DNA of 64,000 nt, taken from Eulemur rufifrons (lineage: Eukaryota; Chordata; Mammalia; Primates; Lemuridae). The stretch covers positions 125,797,501 through 125,861,500 of the forward strand of contig NC_090989.1 of NCBI RefSeq assembly GCF_041146395.1. Direction: 5' to 3'. Each line of letters begins with the position of its first letter. Positions within the stretch are counted from its first letter, which is position 1. Under the pieces are notes generated by a model. The model was not told the origin of the DNA and did no database searches. It saw only the letters and a list, made by a program, of their open reading frames with translations. Positions 23,425-35,640 of the stretch are shown here, one piece after another. The translations under genes and the position numbers were made by a program.

Positions 23425-23765
23425 GAATGAGGTACTAATTTGTGTTATAACATAGATGAACCTTGAAAATATTATGCAAAGTGAAAGAAGCCAGTTATAA
23501 AAGACTACATATTATATAATTCCATTTATATGAAATTTCCAGACTAGGCAAATCCATAAACACTAAAAGTAGATTAATGATTTCCAGCTGGGAGAGGGAG
23601 GAATGGGGAGTGACTGCTAATGGGTAGTGTGTTTCTTTTTGCAGTGATGAAAATATTCTAAAATTAGATAGTAGTGAAGATTGCACAACTTTGTGAATAT
23701 ACTTAAAATCACCAATTTGTATGCTTTAAAAGATATTATGGTATATCTCTAAATAAATAAGTAGG
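23425..23765 (+). mobile_element. Third L1 3'-end segment
   Basis: 'aacatagatgaaccttgaaaatattatgcaaagtgaaagaagccag', 'tgatttccagctgggagagggaggaatgggg' and 'tgaatatacttaaaatcaccaatttgtatgctttaaa' repeat the same L1 3' layout. This is a further old copy or part of one split by rearrangement. Confidence 0.8.
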
Positions 23766-23931
23766 CATTTTTATCAGTGTGGTTAAAGTTGTTTAATTTT
23801 TCATAAATAAATCAAGATTTTCTTTAAAAGGAGATGGTTAGATTCAATTTTGAGCAGGGAGCAGCCAGTATTCTGAACATGGCTGGCTTATGCCTTCAGT
23901 ATACCCTCTAGGACTAGGTCTTGCTCTTTCC

Positions 23932-23946
23932 TGCCACCTGGTGGCA
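23932..23946. promoter_or_regulatory. 15-bp palindrome with E-box core; weak CTCF-like match
   Basis: TGCCACC-T-GGTGGCA is a perfect inverted repeat around one base and contains the E-box CACCTG. It resembles the CTCF core but with one off-consensus base. Regulatory role is inferred only. Confidence 0.3.
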
Positions 23947-24349
23947 GCAGTGCTAAATTGCGGGATTAACAGACGATAGAAGGGATGAAATCCTTTCGAA
24001 AGCAGAAATTTACAAGTACAGTGATAACAGTGAATGTCACAAGTACAGCATAAAGACTGAACATGCTCTATTCCCTGGAATTGTACTAACCAGAACTTTC
24101 TAAGAAATGACACACATAAACACAATAAAGATTATTGGATTAATAGCCCCCAAGGCTTTGAGTAACATCCAAATTTTAGGGCTACTTAAATTATATTCAT
24201 ATTAACCAGAATACTATGGTTTCTTTCCAGGCCAGTTCACACCACCTCTATTATTCCCTTAATGATTAGCACAAATCTTAAAAATATCCTTCTTCGCTGG
24301 CTGATTGTGGGAAACTGGTTTTATTTTTTTCCTTCACTTCTCTTTTCAG

Positions 24350-24496
24350 AATGGAATGATTGTCCACGTTCTTTCTGGGAAATGCATGGAAGCTGTGGTG
24401 CAGGAAAACAATAAAGATTTGTACTTGCATCAGTGTGATGGAAAAGCCAGCCAGCTGTGGCAATTTGACCAGGTCAACGCTGTGGATGAACGATGA
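24350..24496 (+). CDS. GALNT15: GALNT15 last coding exon: lectin domain end and stop
   Basis: Reads NGMIVHVLSGKCMEAVVQEN, then LYLHQCDGKASQLWQFDQ and ends NAVDER before TGA at 24494-24496. The G-K-C-(M/L) segment and the Q-L-W-x-F motif are the last beta-trefoil repeat of the ricin-type lectin domain. The acceptor tctcttttcag is strong. With the seven exons before it this gives about 404 in-frame codons; I recall the full human protein as about 640 residues, so roughly a third lies left of the window. Confidence 0.96.
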   Translation, partial: NGMIVHVLSGKCMEAVVQENNKDLYLHQCDGKASQLWQFDQVNAVDER

Positions 24497-24943
24497 ACGC
24501 CAGTGTCAGAAGGAAAAGAGAATTTTGACCATCACAGTTCAGCCCCAAGGGAACTAAAAGAGCATGCATATTTCATGAAGCAGACTCTTCTGTGTTTGTG
24601 CTCCTGGTGATAGGAGAGAGGAAAGCGCCACGAGAAAATATAGAAAGTTTTTCCTTTTCACACCTTATTTCATTGACTGATGGCTGTTTTTTTAAAAAGA
24701 AAAAGAAAAAAATGATTCATTGTATCATTGCCTTCATCAGTAGGAGATGATTATTACATAATACAGAAGAGTCTTCATTTTTTTCCACTGAGCACTTAAC
24801 AATTGCTTTTCTCTCTGACTAAGGTAAGAGGTGTGGACCTTCACTGGCATCACCTGCAGGATACATAAATCCAATGCATCAATTTCTTTGTCTTTAAACA
24901 AGCTTCACTTGGATCGTCTGTGCGCCCAACCATGAACATTAAA
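24497..24943 (+). other. GALNT15: GALNT15 3' UTR (end uncertain)
   Basis: Non-repetitive sequence follows the stop codon. An ATTAAA hexamer at 24938-24943 is a possible poly(A) signal. Only a transcript could fix the true end; the UTR may continue further. Confidence 0.4.
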
Positions 24944-25827
24944 GAGTGAAGAGGGTATAATGGTCTGACATTCCAAAAGCTTTGGATTAAGTTTGCTAGC
25001 ACAAATTTCACGTTCATTAATTGAGCCATAGCTCAGAAGAAGGAAAGGAAACTACAGAGAAGAGAAGGAGAAGGTTGGAGAGAAGATGGAAGAGATCTCT
25101 GGTCCAATTCTCCAACTCAGCCTAACAGCTGAAAAGATTCAGTAGACCTGGGATAAGACATTTCTATGTTAATGAGAATTTCCCCCATTGTGGAGAATTT
25201 CTTCCATAATGAGAATCTACCTCCATTCACCCTGCCCTAGCCCTTCTCTAACTTGGTTAACCATAACCAGATTCTCTTGGAATAGATTTCTCTTTAGTTG
25301 TTGGTGTTGGAAGGATCAGCACAGACTGAGCATTCCCATTAACAAAGGTGTTCACAGTTGAGAAACTCTCCTGATGCCCTGTTACAGGGTTTGCACTGAC
25401 TGGATCAGAAATAGCAACCTTTGCAAAGGGGCAAACCTCCCTGAGAGGAGAATGCCAGAGTATGAGCCAAAATTCTTACCAGAGGAAACAGAGTTGGGTG
25501 TTAATTTCCATGAGGGCTGACAGAGCCATCTCTGAGCCCATAGTAACTATCTGGAACCCCCAAATATGCCCACGGGTTGAACGTTCACAAGTGTGGGAAG
25601 AACACACCTCAAATAGAGCGTAGCCAACGCTAACAAGAGCCCAGTGGCTCTCCTTGTTGTGACCTGACCTACCTAGATGGGCCATAAGAGTTGCTGAGTG
25701 GTGTTGGTTCTGCTATTAAAAAAACAAACAAACAAACAAAAAAACCACTTATACCCATTTCTCTCCCAGATGGAGTTAGCTCTTCACATGGTCAGCTTAG
25801 AAACTTCCCTTTAAAGATGCTGGTCTT
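24944..25827. other. Downstream of GALNT15: no gene seen
   Basis: I see no coding exon or clear element except a short (CAAA)n run at about 25716-25741, just upstream of an Alu-type SINE. Confidence 0.6.
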
Positions 25828-26115
25828 GGCCGGGAGAGGTGGCTCACAATCCTAGGACTCTGGGAGGCTGAGGCTGGAGGATTGCTTGAGACCAGGAGGT
25901 CCAGACCAGCCTGAGCAAGAGAGAGACTCCATCTCTATAAAAAATAGAAAAATTATCTGGGTGTAGTCGTGTGTACCTATAGTCCTAGCTACTTGAGAGG
26001 CTGGGGAAGGAGGATCCCCTGAGCCCAGGAGTTGGGGGTTGCAGTGAGCTATAATGATGCCACTGCAGTCTAGCCTGGGTGACTGAGCGAGACTCTGTCT
26101 CAAAAAAAAAAAAAA
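25828..26115 (+). mobile_element. Alu-type SINE, full dimer, with degraded target duplication
   Basis: From 'ggccgggagaggtggctcac' to a poly-A tail, with the 'gcctgagcaagagagagac' strepsirrhine-type segment. The flanks are aaagatgctggtct (25813-25826) and aaagatgccgatct (26116-26129), 12 of 14 identical, so the duplication has aged. An antisense 83-codon open frame is only the SINE read backwards. Confidence 0.92.
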
Positions 26116-26294
26116 AAAGATGCCGATCTCTTTTGGGATGTCTCAGAACATAGCATGTTTCGAATAAGAAAAACTAGATGGGAATGTGATTTTCCCAAAC
26201 AATACCTATCATAATTATGTATTTATTGTTTACCTGCTAAGTCAAGGGCTCACTGCATTTCTGCTTCCTCCGAATATACTCTAGACCTCTGCTA

Positions 26295-26490
26295 ATATGG
26301 TAGCCATTAACTGAATGTGGCCATTTTAATGTAAATTAATTAAAATTAAAGAAAATTTAAAACTCAGTTCCTCAATTGTACTGGCCACATCTCAAGTGCT
26401 CAATAGCCACATGTGGCTGGGCTCTGCTGCATTGGAGAGCACAAATATAGAGCATTCCATCATCACAACAATTCTATTGGACTGATCTAG
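26295..26490 (-). mobile_element. MER1-family hAT element, short form
   Basis: 'tatggtagccattaactgaatgtggcc', 'ctcaagtgctcaatagccacatgtggctggg' and 'tagagcattccatcatcacaacaattctattggac' are the hAT-Charlie terminal and subterminal blocks, as I recall them. Confidence 0.75.
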
Positions 26491-27552
26491 ATAGTCATCA
26501 TCCCATCTAGAGAAGAGATTTTAGCCACCATCTTCTTGCTTCATACCTATCTATATTTAAAACAAATTTCCCTAACATCCCAAGGCTAAGATGGAGCTAA
26601 AAATTCTCAGATGACAACCTTGTGAAGGGTATTAATGATTGAAGAAAAAAATTAAACAAGACCTCTATTTTTTTAATGAACTTTTATTATTGGCATTGTG
26701 GGTGTTCGAAGTTGCTGGGATAAATTAATATAATTAAATAAAAGGCTGTAATTGTGTAAGTTGTATTTGGTGGTAATTAACAAAAGGACCCAGATGGCTT
26801 ATTGCTTAATTGGTTGAACAAAGCAAGAATGTAGTGTTTCTTGCTTCCTTAACCATCCCCATGATTTATTACTTTATTACAGAAATGGCTGTCAACTCAG
26901 TCCCTGGCTGATACTTACAGACCCTTAATTTAAACAAAACAGATGCCTCCGTTTAGTTCTAAAAGAACCTTTTTCTTATAGTGTAACCAAGTGTTCAATT
27001 CCTTTCTTTTCTATGGATTCAGCATTTATTTTATCCATAAGGATCAATTTAAAAGAATAGAATCTTGGCAATTGAGAGATCTGATTCCCAAGAGTTCAAT
27101 TTCACTTGTCCACCTGAATTTTATCATTGGACTTTATTGTTTGTTTTTTGAGATTGAATTTTGTCATCAACCTCACCAAGTTCACCATCATTTTTAAGTA
27201 TCCCACTGGGGAGAATGGAGAGAAGTGTTCAGCCAGTGGTCTAAAGCCCCACGCTCTTGATGCTGTTTCACAACAGTAAAAGCAGATGTCCTCCCTGGAG
27301 GGGCCCTGATCTGCTTCCCCTATGGTCTCAGCGCCATAGATCCCACTGGCCAGCTTAGAATTCCAGCCCTCATAGGCATTGAAAGGTCCTCCAGGTCATG
27401 ATGCTGATGATGTCATTGCACTAGAACTTGAGATTTTAGAGGTCATGTTATTGTGCTTATCTTGACAGGATTCTATCTTCTACTGAAAGGCCATGAGAAG
27501 GTCAGTTGGATACCAAGTGATCTGCAGTCACCAAATCTGGACAAACAAAATG
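26491..27552. other. Intergenic, AT-rich, no gene seen
   Basis: Non-repetitive by eye. The part at 26640-26900 is dense in TAAT and ATTA cores ('ataattaaataaaagg', 'gtaattaacaaaagg', 'gcttaattggttgaac'). Confidence 0.5.
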
Positions 27553-27747
27553 CAAACAAGTTGCATTTTTTAAAAAGCTTTTAAAAAACAAGGATAAATA
27601 ATGTACATGATATGTAGAGTTGTGCAAACTGTGCAAAACATTGACATGGACTACCTTGCCGGGCACAATGCTACTTACTATGCACACTACTATGGACACT
27701 ATTTATGCTTGTTCTTGAAAAGCTCTTTTAAAAGTGCAACTTGTTTG
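27553..27747. mobile_element. MITE-like foldback element, family unassigned
   Basis: 27553-27582 and the reverse complement of 27718-27747 agree at 27 of 30 positions, with outer ends caaacaagttgca. The match resumes inward: 'aaacaaggataaata' near 27586 against the reverse complement of 'tatttatgcttgttc', 13 of 15. About 195 bases in all. No clean target duplication was found. Confidence 0.6.
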
Positions 27748-28317
27748 TGATCACTTTTGGCCAAAGCCCAAAGCACCTACAAATCCTGCCCTGATTATTC
27801 AAACACCTCAACTTGGGCATATTTCAAATGCTATGTCAAACACAATAACCAAAAAGGTGATATTTCCAGGATTCTAGAGCCTTCTGCTATTTCTGTATTA
27901 ATAATAGTCCTTCCGATCTCCAATCTTCTTTCTAGTTTCAGCTCCTTCTTTCATGAAATGTGTTCTTTGGATTTGGAGGTGTGTCCTAAGCATTATTTTA
28001 ATGTTAATATTATGAGGCTCTTTGCTAGAATAGTAGTCCTTCCCACAGGTGTGGGTCTTTATATTTTCTCACCACCAAAGCTCTACATAGAGCCAATACA
28101 CTAAGTTATCACAGCATACAAACACTTTGCCTATTTGGCTTAAAAACAGAATCATCAGACTCATCATGGTCACTTCAACACTAATGTGATAGTTTGCAAG
28201 CTCAGCCCAAACAGACTGGATTCATGTTTGAAAATTAAAGTTCCCCAACAATTCCCAGTGTTCAGCCAACTCATAGTCAACTGACATTCCAGAACCTATG
28301 AAAAATGTCCCCCTTTC

Positions 28318-28342
28318 TCTCTCTCTCTTTCTGTCTCTCTCA
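28318..28342. repeat. (CT)n simple repeat
   Basis: Pyrimidine-only CT/TTCT run with one G. Confidence 0.7.
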
Positions 28343-29074
28343 GAGGACAGGGCCAACTCTGCTGCTGCAGCTGAAGCTTAAAAAAGGCTTTTAACTTTTC
28401 AGTAAAGTGTGACCAGAAGGTAGGACACACTTTTCTTCATTCAGAGGACCTCAGGAAGACACTGCTGACCACTCTCTTTTAGGCATGGGTTAAGGTGGTA
28501 TTGCCTAATGTCTTATTTAAATAAGATCCAATAGAGCCTGAGCCACCATCTTTAAAGTCATAATCTAACCCAGATGCACCGATGCTGACCCTGCTTAGAG
28601 GGTGTGGGAGGGGGGCAGCTAATTGGAATACCAGTCAGCACAACTCTCAAACTCTAGCCACACGGTACAGTGGGAGCTGCCTTGTTCCCACAGCAGGATT
28701 CTGCCCCCTTCTGCCAGCTGGTTGGTTCCAGAGAGAACACCTGACCCAAGTTGGGCCAATCAGCACATTCCCCAGTAATTTTGGTACAGAAACTAAGAAA
28801 TTAGTTTCTCTACAAGTGACTTAGATAATGTGAAAATTTATGAGCTCTCAACAGCCTTGTTTTCTGTATATGGCTCTATGAGGCAGACAAATCCAGTCTG
28901 GAGAGACAATGGAGGTGGAGGGTAGGGGTAGGAAGGAAATATACAAACAGGGGCAGAGAGGCAAGAGACAAAGCATCTTCATAGTATTCAAGCTGCTGGT
29001 TCCAGTTTGTCCCCCAGGCCTTGCTAGATCCCTGTCCTCAGAGTCCATGAGTCACCCCATGCTGTTTTTGTTAA

Positions 29075-29245
29075 TCCAGTGCTCCTCAAATTTTACTGTG
29101 CTCCCAAATCACCTGGGACTGTGTTAAAATGCATATTCTGATTTGGTAGGTCTGTGTTGGGCCCGAGATTCTACATTCCTCTAAGTTCCTAGGTAATGCT
29201 GGTGCTGCTGGTCTGCACACCACCGTCTGAGCAGCAAATGTTTAA
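29075..29245 (+). mobile_element. MER20-like hAT element
   Basis: 'cagtgctcctcaaattttactgtg', 'aaatcacctgggactgtgttaaaatgc' and 'aagttcctaggtaatgctggtgctgctggtctgcac' are in MER20 order. Confidence 0.7.
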
Positions 29246-31616
29246 ACTATTCCAGTAGTGTTTGTATTGTTTCTTGGAGCTCAGAGAGTCCTCCCTGGAC
29301 AAGTTCTTGGACTATCTTCTTTTGCTATTCACAGATATCTTTTTGAATCCACTTAGTAGGATGATTTGATCCTATATTTTGTAGGACAATGCAATGTTTA
29401 ATGCAATTGTTGTTAATTCATTTTCTTCTCTTCTCTCAGGACTCTTCCTCTTTCTTGTTCTGTCTACTAGTTCTGCTCTTTTGACCAGGGGAGGGTTCTT
29501 TACCTGCTTTGTTTTTTTGCTCTTTGCCTGTGGTTATGCTGCGTCTCCCTCACTTTCCTCATGTTGCCCTCAACTTCCCTCCATTTCTCATCTTTGTTCG
29601 AAGCTGCTTTTCCAGCACTACATTCTCATGGTGACTTTTATTTCACTCTCACTTTTCCTCTATCTGGGCCTCTCTGTCCTTCTGGCACCAATATCAACTG
29701 ACCAATCTCACTGACCAATCTTGAGGGACTGAACAATGTTCCAAAGGGTGTTGGGGGGATTTTTGGAGCACTGAACAAATAAATTAATAGTTCAAATTTT
29801 TTCTCTTCTCAGCTACAGCTCCTTTCCTGAGGGAATCTATAGCAGGAAGGCATGGAAATGCCATTCAATATGGACTTGGGATAATAGGGCCACTGGAGGT
29901 GCTGCTGCTGCTGGTGGTAATATGGCCTGCATCTTGGGGGGTCGCTGAGGCTCTGGTAGGCAGATTGCCCCAGATAGTGGATTTGCATAGAGGCAGCTCT
30001 AGGGCTCCTCCCACCGGAGATGGGCCAGGACCTGTGGCCTCTGAGAATAGCCACATCTAATAGCCAAATGTGAAATTAGATGACTGGAAAACAAATCCTA
30101 CCAAAGCCCCAAATTTGATTCTCTCAATCCTTAAATCCTGCAGTAAACTTAAAGCCAATGTAACTAAGAAAGAGACACCGAATTCACCCTCTAACAGCAG
30201 GGGCTATAGCAGTGACATAGAATGTTTTGGCCCTACTCACATCCCCTGGTCCTACAGCTTCAGCTTCCTCCTGAAGAACTTCTAACTGTCAGTATCTGCA
30301 TTTCTTTGCCTGAGAGTTTTTCCCAAAGCCAAAGGAAGCTGCTTTATGATATGGGGCAGGCCAGAAATGCCTTGGAAGTCATATCCCCCAGGAGCAGTCC
30401 TCAACTTACAAGAGTTGATGCATAAATCAATACGTATTAATTTAATTAATGGTGCATGTTCTGCACCATTTTCCAGAGTTAACTGTGGAGTTAGCTCTAG
30501 TCACCCACAGTGGTAACTGGCTTGACAATGCATCTTTAATTGGCTACATTTCCTTCCCTACTCCCCTGCTGGTGTTTCCTGGGCTCAACTTCCTGGTAAA
30601 CCACTTGCACTCAAATCGTTGTCTCAGTGTCTCCTAATGGGGAAATCCACCAAAATACACATGGCCTGGCCCACCAAAAGCTTCCATCTACAAGAATTAT
30701 TTTGCTCATCAAATTTCAGTCTTTGTTTATTTATCAGTATTTCCACTCCAGGCACAAGATACCTTTACTACCATGAGTTGAACTTATCCTAGTAAACTGT
30801 AAGACCAGTATATGGGATACCAGGCAGCTGTGTCCAAAAAAAAAAAAAAAAAAAGAGACTAAGGAAGGGGCAACATGCTCAATCGTTATCCCAAGCTTTT
30901 CAATAACATGAAACATCCTTCTTCCCTGGGGAAAAGTGAATGAGGGGTGGAGAGAGGCCATAAGTGTTCCACTAATTGATGTCCCTTCTTGAAGAAACCT
31001 GAAGCCTGTATCACAAAAAAATTTCCCTCTCATATTTCTGTTATGTTCCAATAACTGGCACATACCAGTGTTAGAGGATGCACAAACATACAAGAGAAGT
31101 TAGAAGTGAAGTGCGTGATTGCCGTCATCCATGATAGAGAGGGAGATTCAGATATGGGGTGGGTATTGAGGAAGAGATGAGGTTAAACAATGTGGCGAAG
31201 ACATAAAGAGTGAGATGATCAGGAAGATATCTCTAGTGAGGGCAGGAGGGGGTTGCCAGAGGAATTTTCAGAGTTAGGTGTCTAGTCCTCAGTGTAAAGT
31301 ATTTTTGGCCTTATTTCCATTGCCCAAAACTTTTAGTTAAGATTTCCATACTGACTTGTGTAGTACGTTGTCAGATGGGAATCACGGAACAGGGCTGAGC
31401 TCTTTACATGCGACAGAGAGGAACAGAACAGCCTTTGCTGGCTGGACAGACACCACTACGACTGGACATGTAGTGGAAGCAGGAACTCAAAGGCCAGCGT
31501 GACAATGGAATGGAGAATTAATACAGATTCTTGTCACATACCACCAAATGGTGCCAATCAGGATAAATTCACTTAGGTAAGGTAACATTTCAAAATTATG
31601 TTAGATATGAACTAGA
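29246..31616. other. Intergenic, no gene seen
   Basis: About 29,820-30,060 is a GC-richer patch with CTG/CAG triplets. About 30,530-30,640 ends with a 'cctgggctcaacttcctggtaaaccacttgcac' segment resembling the end of an ERVL-type LTR. 30,836-30,854 is a run of A. A 9-bp hairpin lies at 30,448-30,470. Open frames here carry no recognisable domain. Confidence 0.5.
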
Positions 31617-31822
31617 GTGGGGTCCACAAACTTTTTCTATAAAGTAAATATTTTTGGCTTTGAGGACCCTATGGTCTGTGTCACAACTACTCAATGTTGA
31701 CATTATAGCACAAAAGGAGCCATGGCTGATAATCAACAAATGAGCATGGCTGTGTTCCTGTAAAACTTTATTTACAAAAACAGGTAGTTGGCCAGACAGC
31801 CATAGTTTGCCACCTCCTGGAT
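31617..31822 (+). mobile_element. hAT-type non-autonomous DNA transposon
   Basis: 'ggtccacaaactttttctataaagtaaatatttttggctttg', 'cacaactactcaatgttgac', 'gtaaaactttatttacaaaaacagg' and 'catagtttgccacctcc' follow a very common hAT consensus whose name I do not recall with certainty. Confidence 0.75.
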
Positions 31823-33999
31823 TATAGTATCTGACTCAGCTGTAGAAGGAGATAAATTACAGATTCTTTAAAAATAAATAGAGAAATAGTACCAAAAAGT
31901 AATGAATGAGCTTGGAAAATACAAAAATAAAGTGTTTCTCTGTTATAAATAACAAAAAAGCAAAGAAAAAAGAGGGAAACAGCATACAGTATATGTTCTC
32001 ATTCTAGGCAGAATCCAGTCCTTTTTAGAAAGAAGTAGGAATGAGCACACAAATAAATCATGTTTTAAAATCAAAACAATGAAATGTTGACACTGTAACT
32101 TATGGCTTTCTTTCTTTGGGGGACGCACAGATGCCCGAGGCCTTCACTGTTAACAGAGGTCGAGCAGAACAAGCTTTCTTAACACAATCACAAGCTGCAG
32201 TGAGAACATCAGCATGGGAGGGAGGGCTGCTCAGAAGCAAAGAGTAACTCTCAACACCTTAGCCAAGCCAAAGGAATTAAATTGCACTAATAGATAAAAT
32301 TTGACACTCTAGTTTTTATCTTACTGTGGTGAAGACACTCACAAAGGGCAATGCACACACTCTCCACCCCACCAAAATCAGATGTAACGACAATGGGATA
32401 CAAGCTCTTATGTGGGGCCAGAGCAATAACCTCTGTGTATTTATATAAACTCTGATCCTTAGCATCCAATTTAGCCAGACTTCAAACACAAACAGTAGGA
32501 GTCAAGTCAAGGAAAGGGACTTCCAACAACAGCAGGGCTTGAGGCCAGGGCTATACCAGCCCAAAAAACCTCACTCCTTGTGCTCCAAAGCCAACACAGG
32601 CTCACAAAACACGTTTCACAGCCAAGCCCAGGGTACCTCCTGCCTATTACCCTGCAGCCCACCATGTCCCTTCAAGTGTCAGTGTCGGCATATCCAAGGC
32701 TGTCTCTGGATAAAACAAATGGCCGGAGGCACCTCCCCTTCTCACAATCAAGAACCATTTCCGCTTTGTGTTCTATTACTCTACTCTCCACGCTGCTGAC
32801 CCCAGTAGCTACTGTCCAGTGAGCCTGCACCATGCACAATGGACAGGCAGCTTCAGAGATCTGAGTTTTCAGGTGAAGTCATAGTTGAGCCTGTTAACTT
32901 TTATCTCAGACAGATCTTGTTTTTTCCCCAGGTTGGTCAGATGCTTAATGTAAAGGAAGAATGAGAAACCCCTATTCTTAGTATTCATTGGGAAGGTTAT
33001 TTCCTTCTCCAGAAGAAACATAAAAAGCAAGTGAGTATGACTTATAAAAGTGAAGTGGGGGAGGGATGGGCTTTCCATGGGATTTATGGTGATTTTCTTT
33101 GTTCATTGTATATCATATGGAAGCATATGACACAAGAAGTTGTGTGAGAATCTTGCTTAAAACAACGGTGACAGCCTATTAACCCCATCTGCTTCCCATT
33201 AGTGGGAAAGGCTGTTACATGATAGTGTCAAGGGGCCTCTGGATTTTCTCAAGGCTTTCCCAAGAGGCAGGTGCTTAAGACAAAATCCTCCAACCCTTTA
33301 GTTCTAATCTTCCTCTTGTTAGTCCATTCAGTAATCACAAAAAGTGCATCTGGCCAATACCCATGAGGGCTGAGTAGGCAAAGTGAAAACCCTTCTGTGC
33401 TGCAACAGGTTTCAAGGGCTATGCTTTGGGTGGCCTGCAAGGCACAAAGTCAAGTTTCTGGATGATATGTTTACTATTAGCAACTCAGATTGTAATACTC
33501 TCCGGAGTGGATTCCAGCTCTTAGGATCTCTTTCCAGATTTAAAAACAATAAATATTTCTTGAATATCTATCATGTACCGAGGACAATTTTAGGTCCTTG
33601 TCTCATGTGTTTTCTGAACCATTGGTTTGGACAATGTGATGAATCACCCATGAATCAGAAAATTGCAAAATATCATCTTCACTGCATTTTATGTCAGGAC
33701 AGGACTCAGACAGAGTTGAACATGTACTCTCTGGTTTCTGGGAAGCCAGAGATATTTCAAAAACAATTCCAGGAAGGCAAATGAATGAGTCTTTTGATGC
33801 ATTTGCCAAGTGGGACACAAAATAGACCTAGATTTGTAAATAACAATCTTTTTCCAACTTTGCCATGGGGACGTGCCCAGCATATAGTGATCCTTAAAAT
33901 ACTTACTGTGAAGTAATAATCCACCCATCTTTTGATAATTCCCAGGTGTTTCTCCAGCTTTGATTCCTCCCTTGAACCTCAGATTCACCCATTCGAGCA
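31823..33999. other. Intergenic, no gene or clear repeat seen
   Basis: Mixed-composition sequence. Several 60-130 codon open frames lack domains or splice context. Old, unrecognised repeats are likely. Confidence 0.45.
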
Positions 34000-34545
34000 C
34001 CTTCAATGTACAGTACAGCCCAAGTGATCTCTCTAAAGCACTTCCCTGCTGACATCCTTCCACAACCCCCCATCACCTTCAGAGTGATGCCCTGGCTCCC
34101 CAATTTTCCCACAAATTCCTTCCTAATATCGCCTCATCCTTCAGGACTCTCCTCCTGCCACTTATTGTGCCATCTCGGGACACCAAGCTCTCTGCATTTA
34201 ATGGTTCCCAATACAACATGCTTTTTCTTGTCTCTGCTTTTGCCGTGCTGTTCCCTCTGCCCAGAGTGCCCTTCCTGCCTTTTACCAGCTTGTTCTTATC
34301 TATTACACAAGACTCAGTTTACCCATTATCTCTCCAGAGGGTCTTCCCCAAACTTCCAGGCTGAGTTAATTGTCCCTTTTCTGAAGCACTGTATATGAAG
34401 CTCTGTGCTAATATGAGCCACTTTGTGTTAAAATTAACACACAGATGTTTCCTCCACTGGACTTTAAACAAATTTTGCTTATCTTTTTGTCCTGAGTCCT
34501 AGCACAGTATCAGACTCTCAATAGACACATGATATATGATTGTTA
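34000..34545 (+). mobile_element. L2 LINE 3' segment
   Basis: 'ttccacaaccccccatcaccttcagagtgatgccctggctcc', 'gccgtgctgttccctctgcccagagtgcccttcctgcc' and 'ggactttaaacaaattttgcttatctttttgtcctgagtcctagcacagtat' follow the L2 3' end in order. Confidence 0.85.
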
Positions 34546-34770
34546 AACTCCAACTGAAGTGATAACGACATCTGTCTTTTGTGCCTAAAGTCAAGTAGAA
34601 GGAAAGTAGAAAAGAAAAATTACAGAACTTAAATTTAGACCTAAATTTTTACCTAAGAGCTCTTATTTGAGGTCAAATTGAAGAGGACTTTGTCCTGATC
34701 ACTTTCTAGATGGCTTTAGTCTCCACCCATGTGGCTGCAACAATTCCATACCTCACATCCTCCACTACAC

Positions 34771-35300
34771 TGTTACAGTTATCTATTGCTGCATAACAAA
34801 CTACCCCTAACCTTAGTGGCTTGAAATAGCAACTATTTTGTTATACCTCACAATTTTCCAGGTCAGGAGTTTGGGCATGGCTCAACTACACAATTCCTTT
34901 GCTTCACGTGGCTCCAACTGTTGTCACTTGGTGGTGTCAGCCCATGTCTGGGCTAGTCAAGAGATTCCAAAAGAACTTCTCACATGGAAGGGGTGCCTGG
35001 CAGGCTGGGCTCAGCTGGGCTCCCCTTCCCCACATAATCTCAGGACTTCCCCTCTATGGTCTCTGCAGCAGGGTAGCCAGCTTTCTTATATGGTGGCAGG
35101 CTCAGTGTACCCAGAAACCAACGTGGAAGCCTCCAGTCCTCTTAAAGGCCAGACATGGAAATGATATAGTGTCTCTTCCACCATACGCCATTGCTCGAAG
35201 CAATCACAGGCCAGGCCAGATTCAAGGGGCAGGGGAAACAGACCCCACCTATCAAAGGGAGGAACAGCAAAAATGTGTAGCTACCTTTATGCCACTGTGG
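34771..35300 (+). mobile_element. MLT2-type solo LTR (ERVL)
   Basis: It starts 'tgttacagttatctattgctgcataacaaactacccc' and later has 'cagattcaaggggcaggggaaacagaccccacc' and 'gggaggaacagcaaaaatgtgtagctacc', the known 5' and 3' parts of MLT2 LTRs. No viral gene is attached. The 153-codon open frame over it is LTR sequence, not a gene. Confidence 0.85.
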
Positions 35301-35519
35301 CTAAGACTAAGTCTGTGTTCCAGAAACCCCAGCAAAGGCTCTGAGGTTCACTCTCACTGAACTGACTTGGGAAATATGCCTGCCTCTGAACCAATCTGTG
35401 ACTAGGAGCTTGGGAAATATTGCTTGGAGCCAGAGTGGAAACAATCCCAGCTAACATTATGGTTAAGAAATTCTGTAGGAAGGAGGTGGTGATGGGGGTT
35501 GCTGGGAGGTGTCTTTGTT

Positions 35520-35640
35520 TAGGGTAACCTAAGTGCAGAGCCTGAATAAGGCCCTGGATGCAGGTGACTTATTTGGGAGGTGATCCCAGGAAGCAGGAGT
35601 GAGGGAGAGGGGAGAGAGATAGGGAGGGAAGAAAAGCCAA
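35520..35640 (-). mobile_element. ERVL-type LTR fragment, antisense
   Basis: 'cagagcctgaataaggccctggatgcaggtgacttatttgggaggtgatcccaggaagcaggagtgaggg' matches the antisense start of an old ERVL LTR and resembles the block near 2716. The sequence to about 36,180 may belong to it. Confidence 0.55.

Noticed and set aside
29809..30056. Minus-strand frames with a Q-Q-Q-Q stretch, possible pseudogene
   Set aside because: The Gln run comes from a CTG/CAG triplet patch. I recognise no protein and no splice or poly-A context.
34899..35360. 153-codon open frame
   Set aside because: It overlaps an MLT2-type LTR, which is non-coding.
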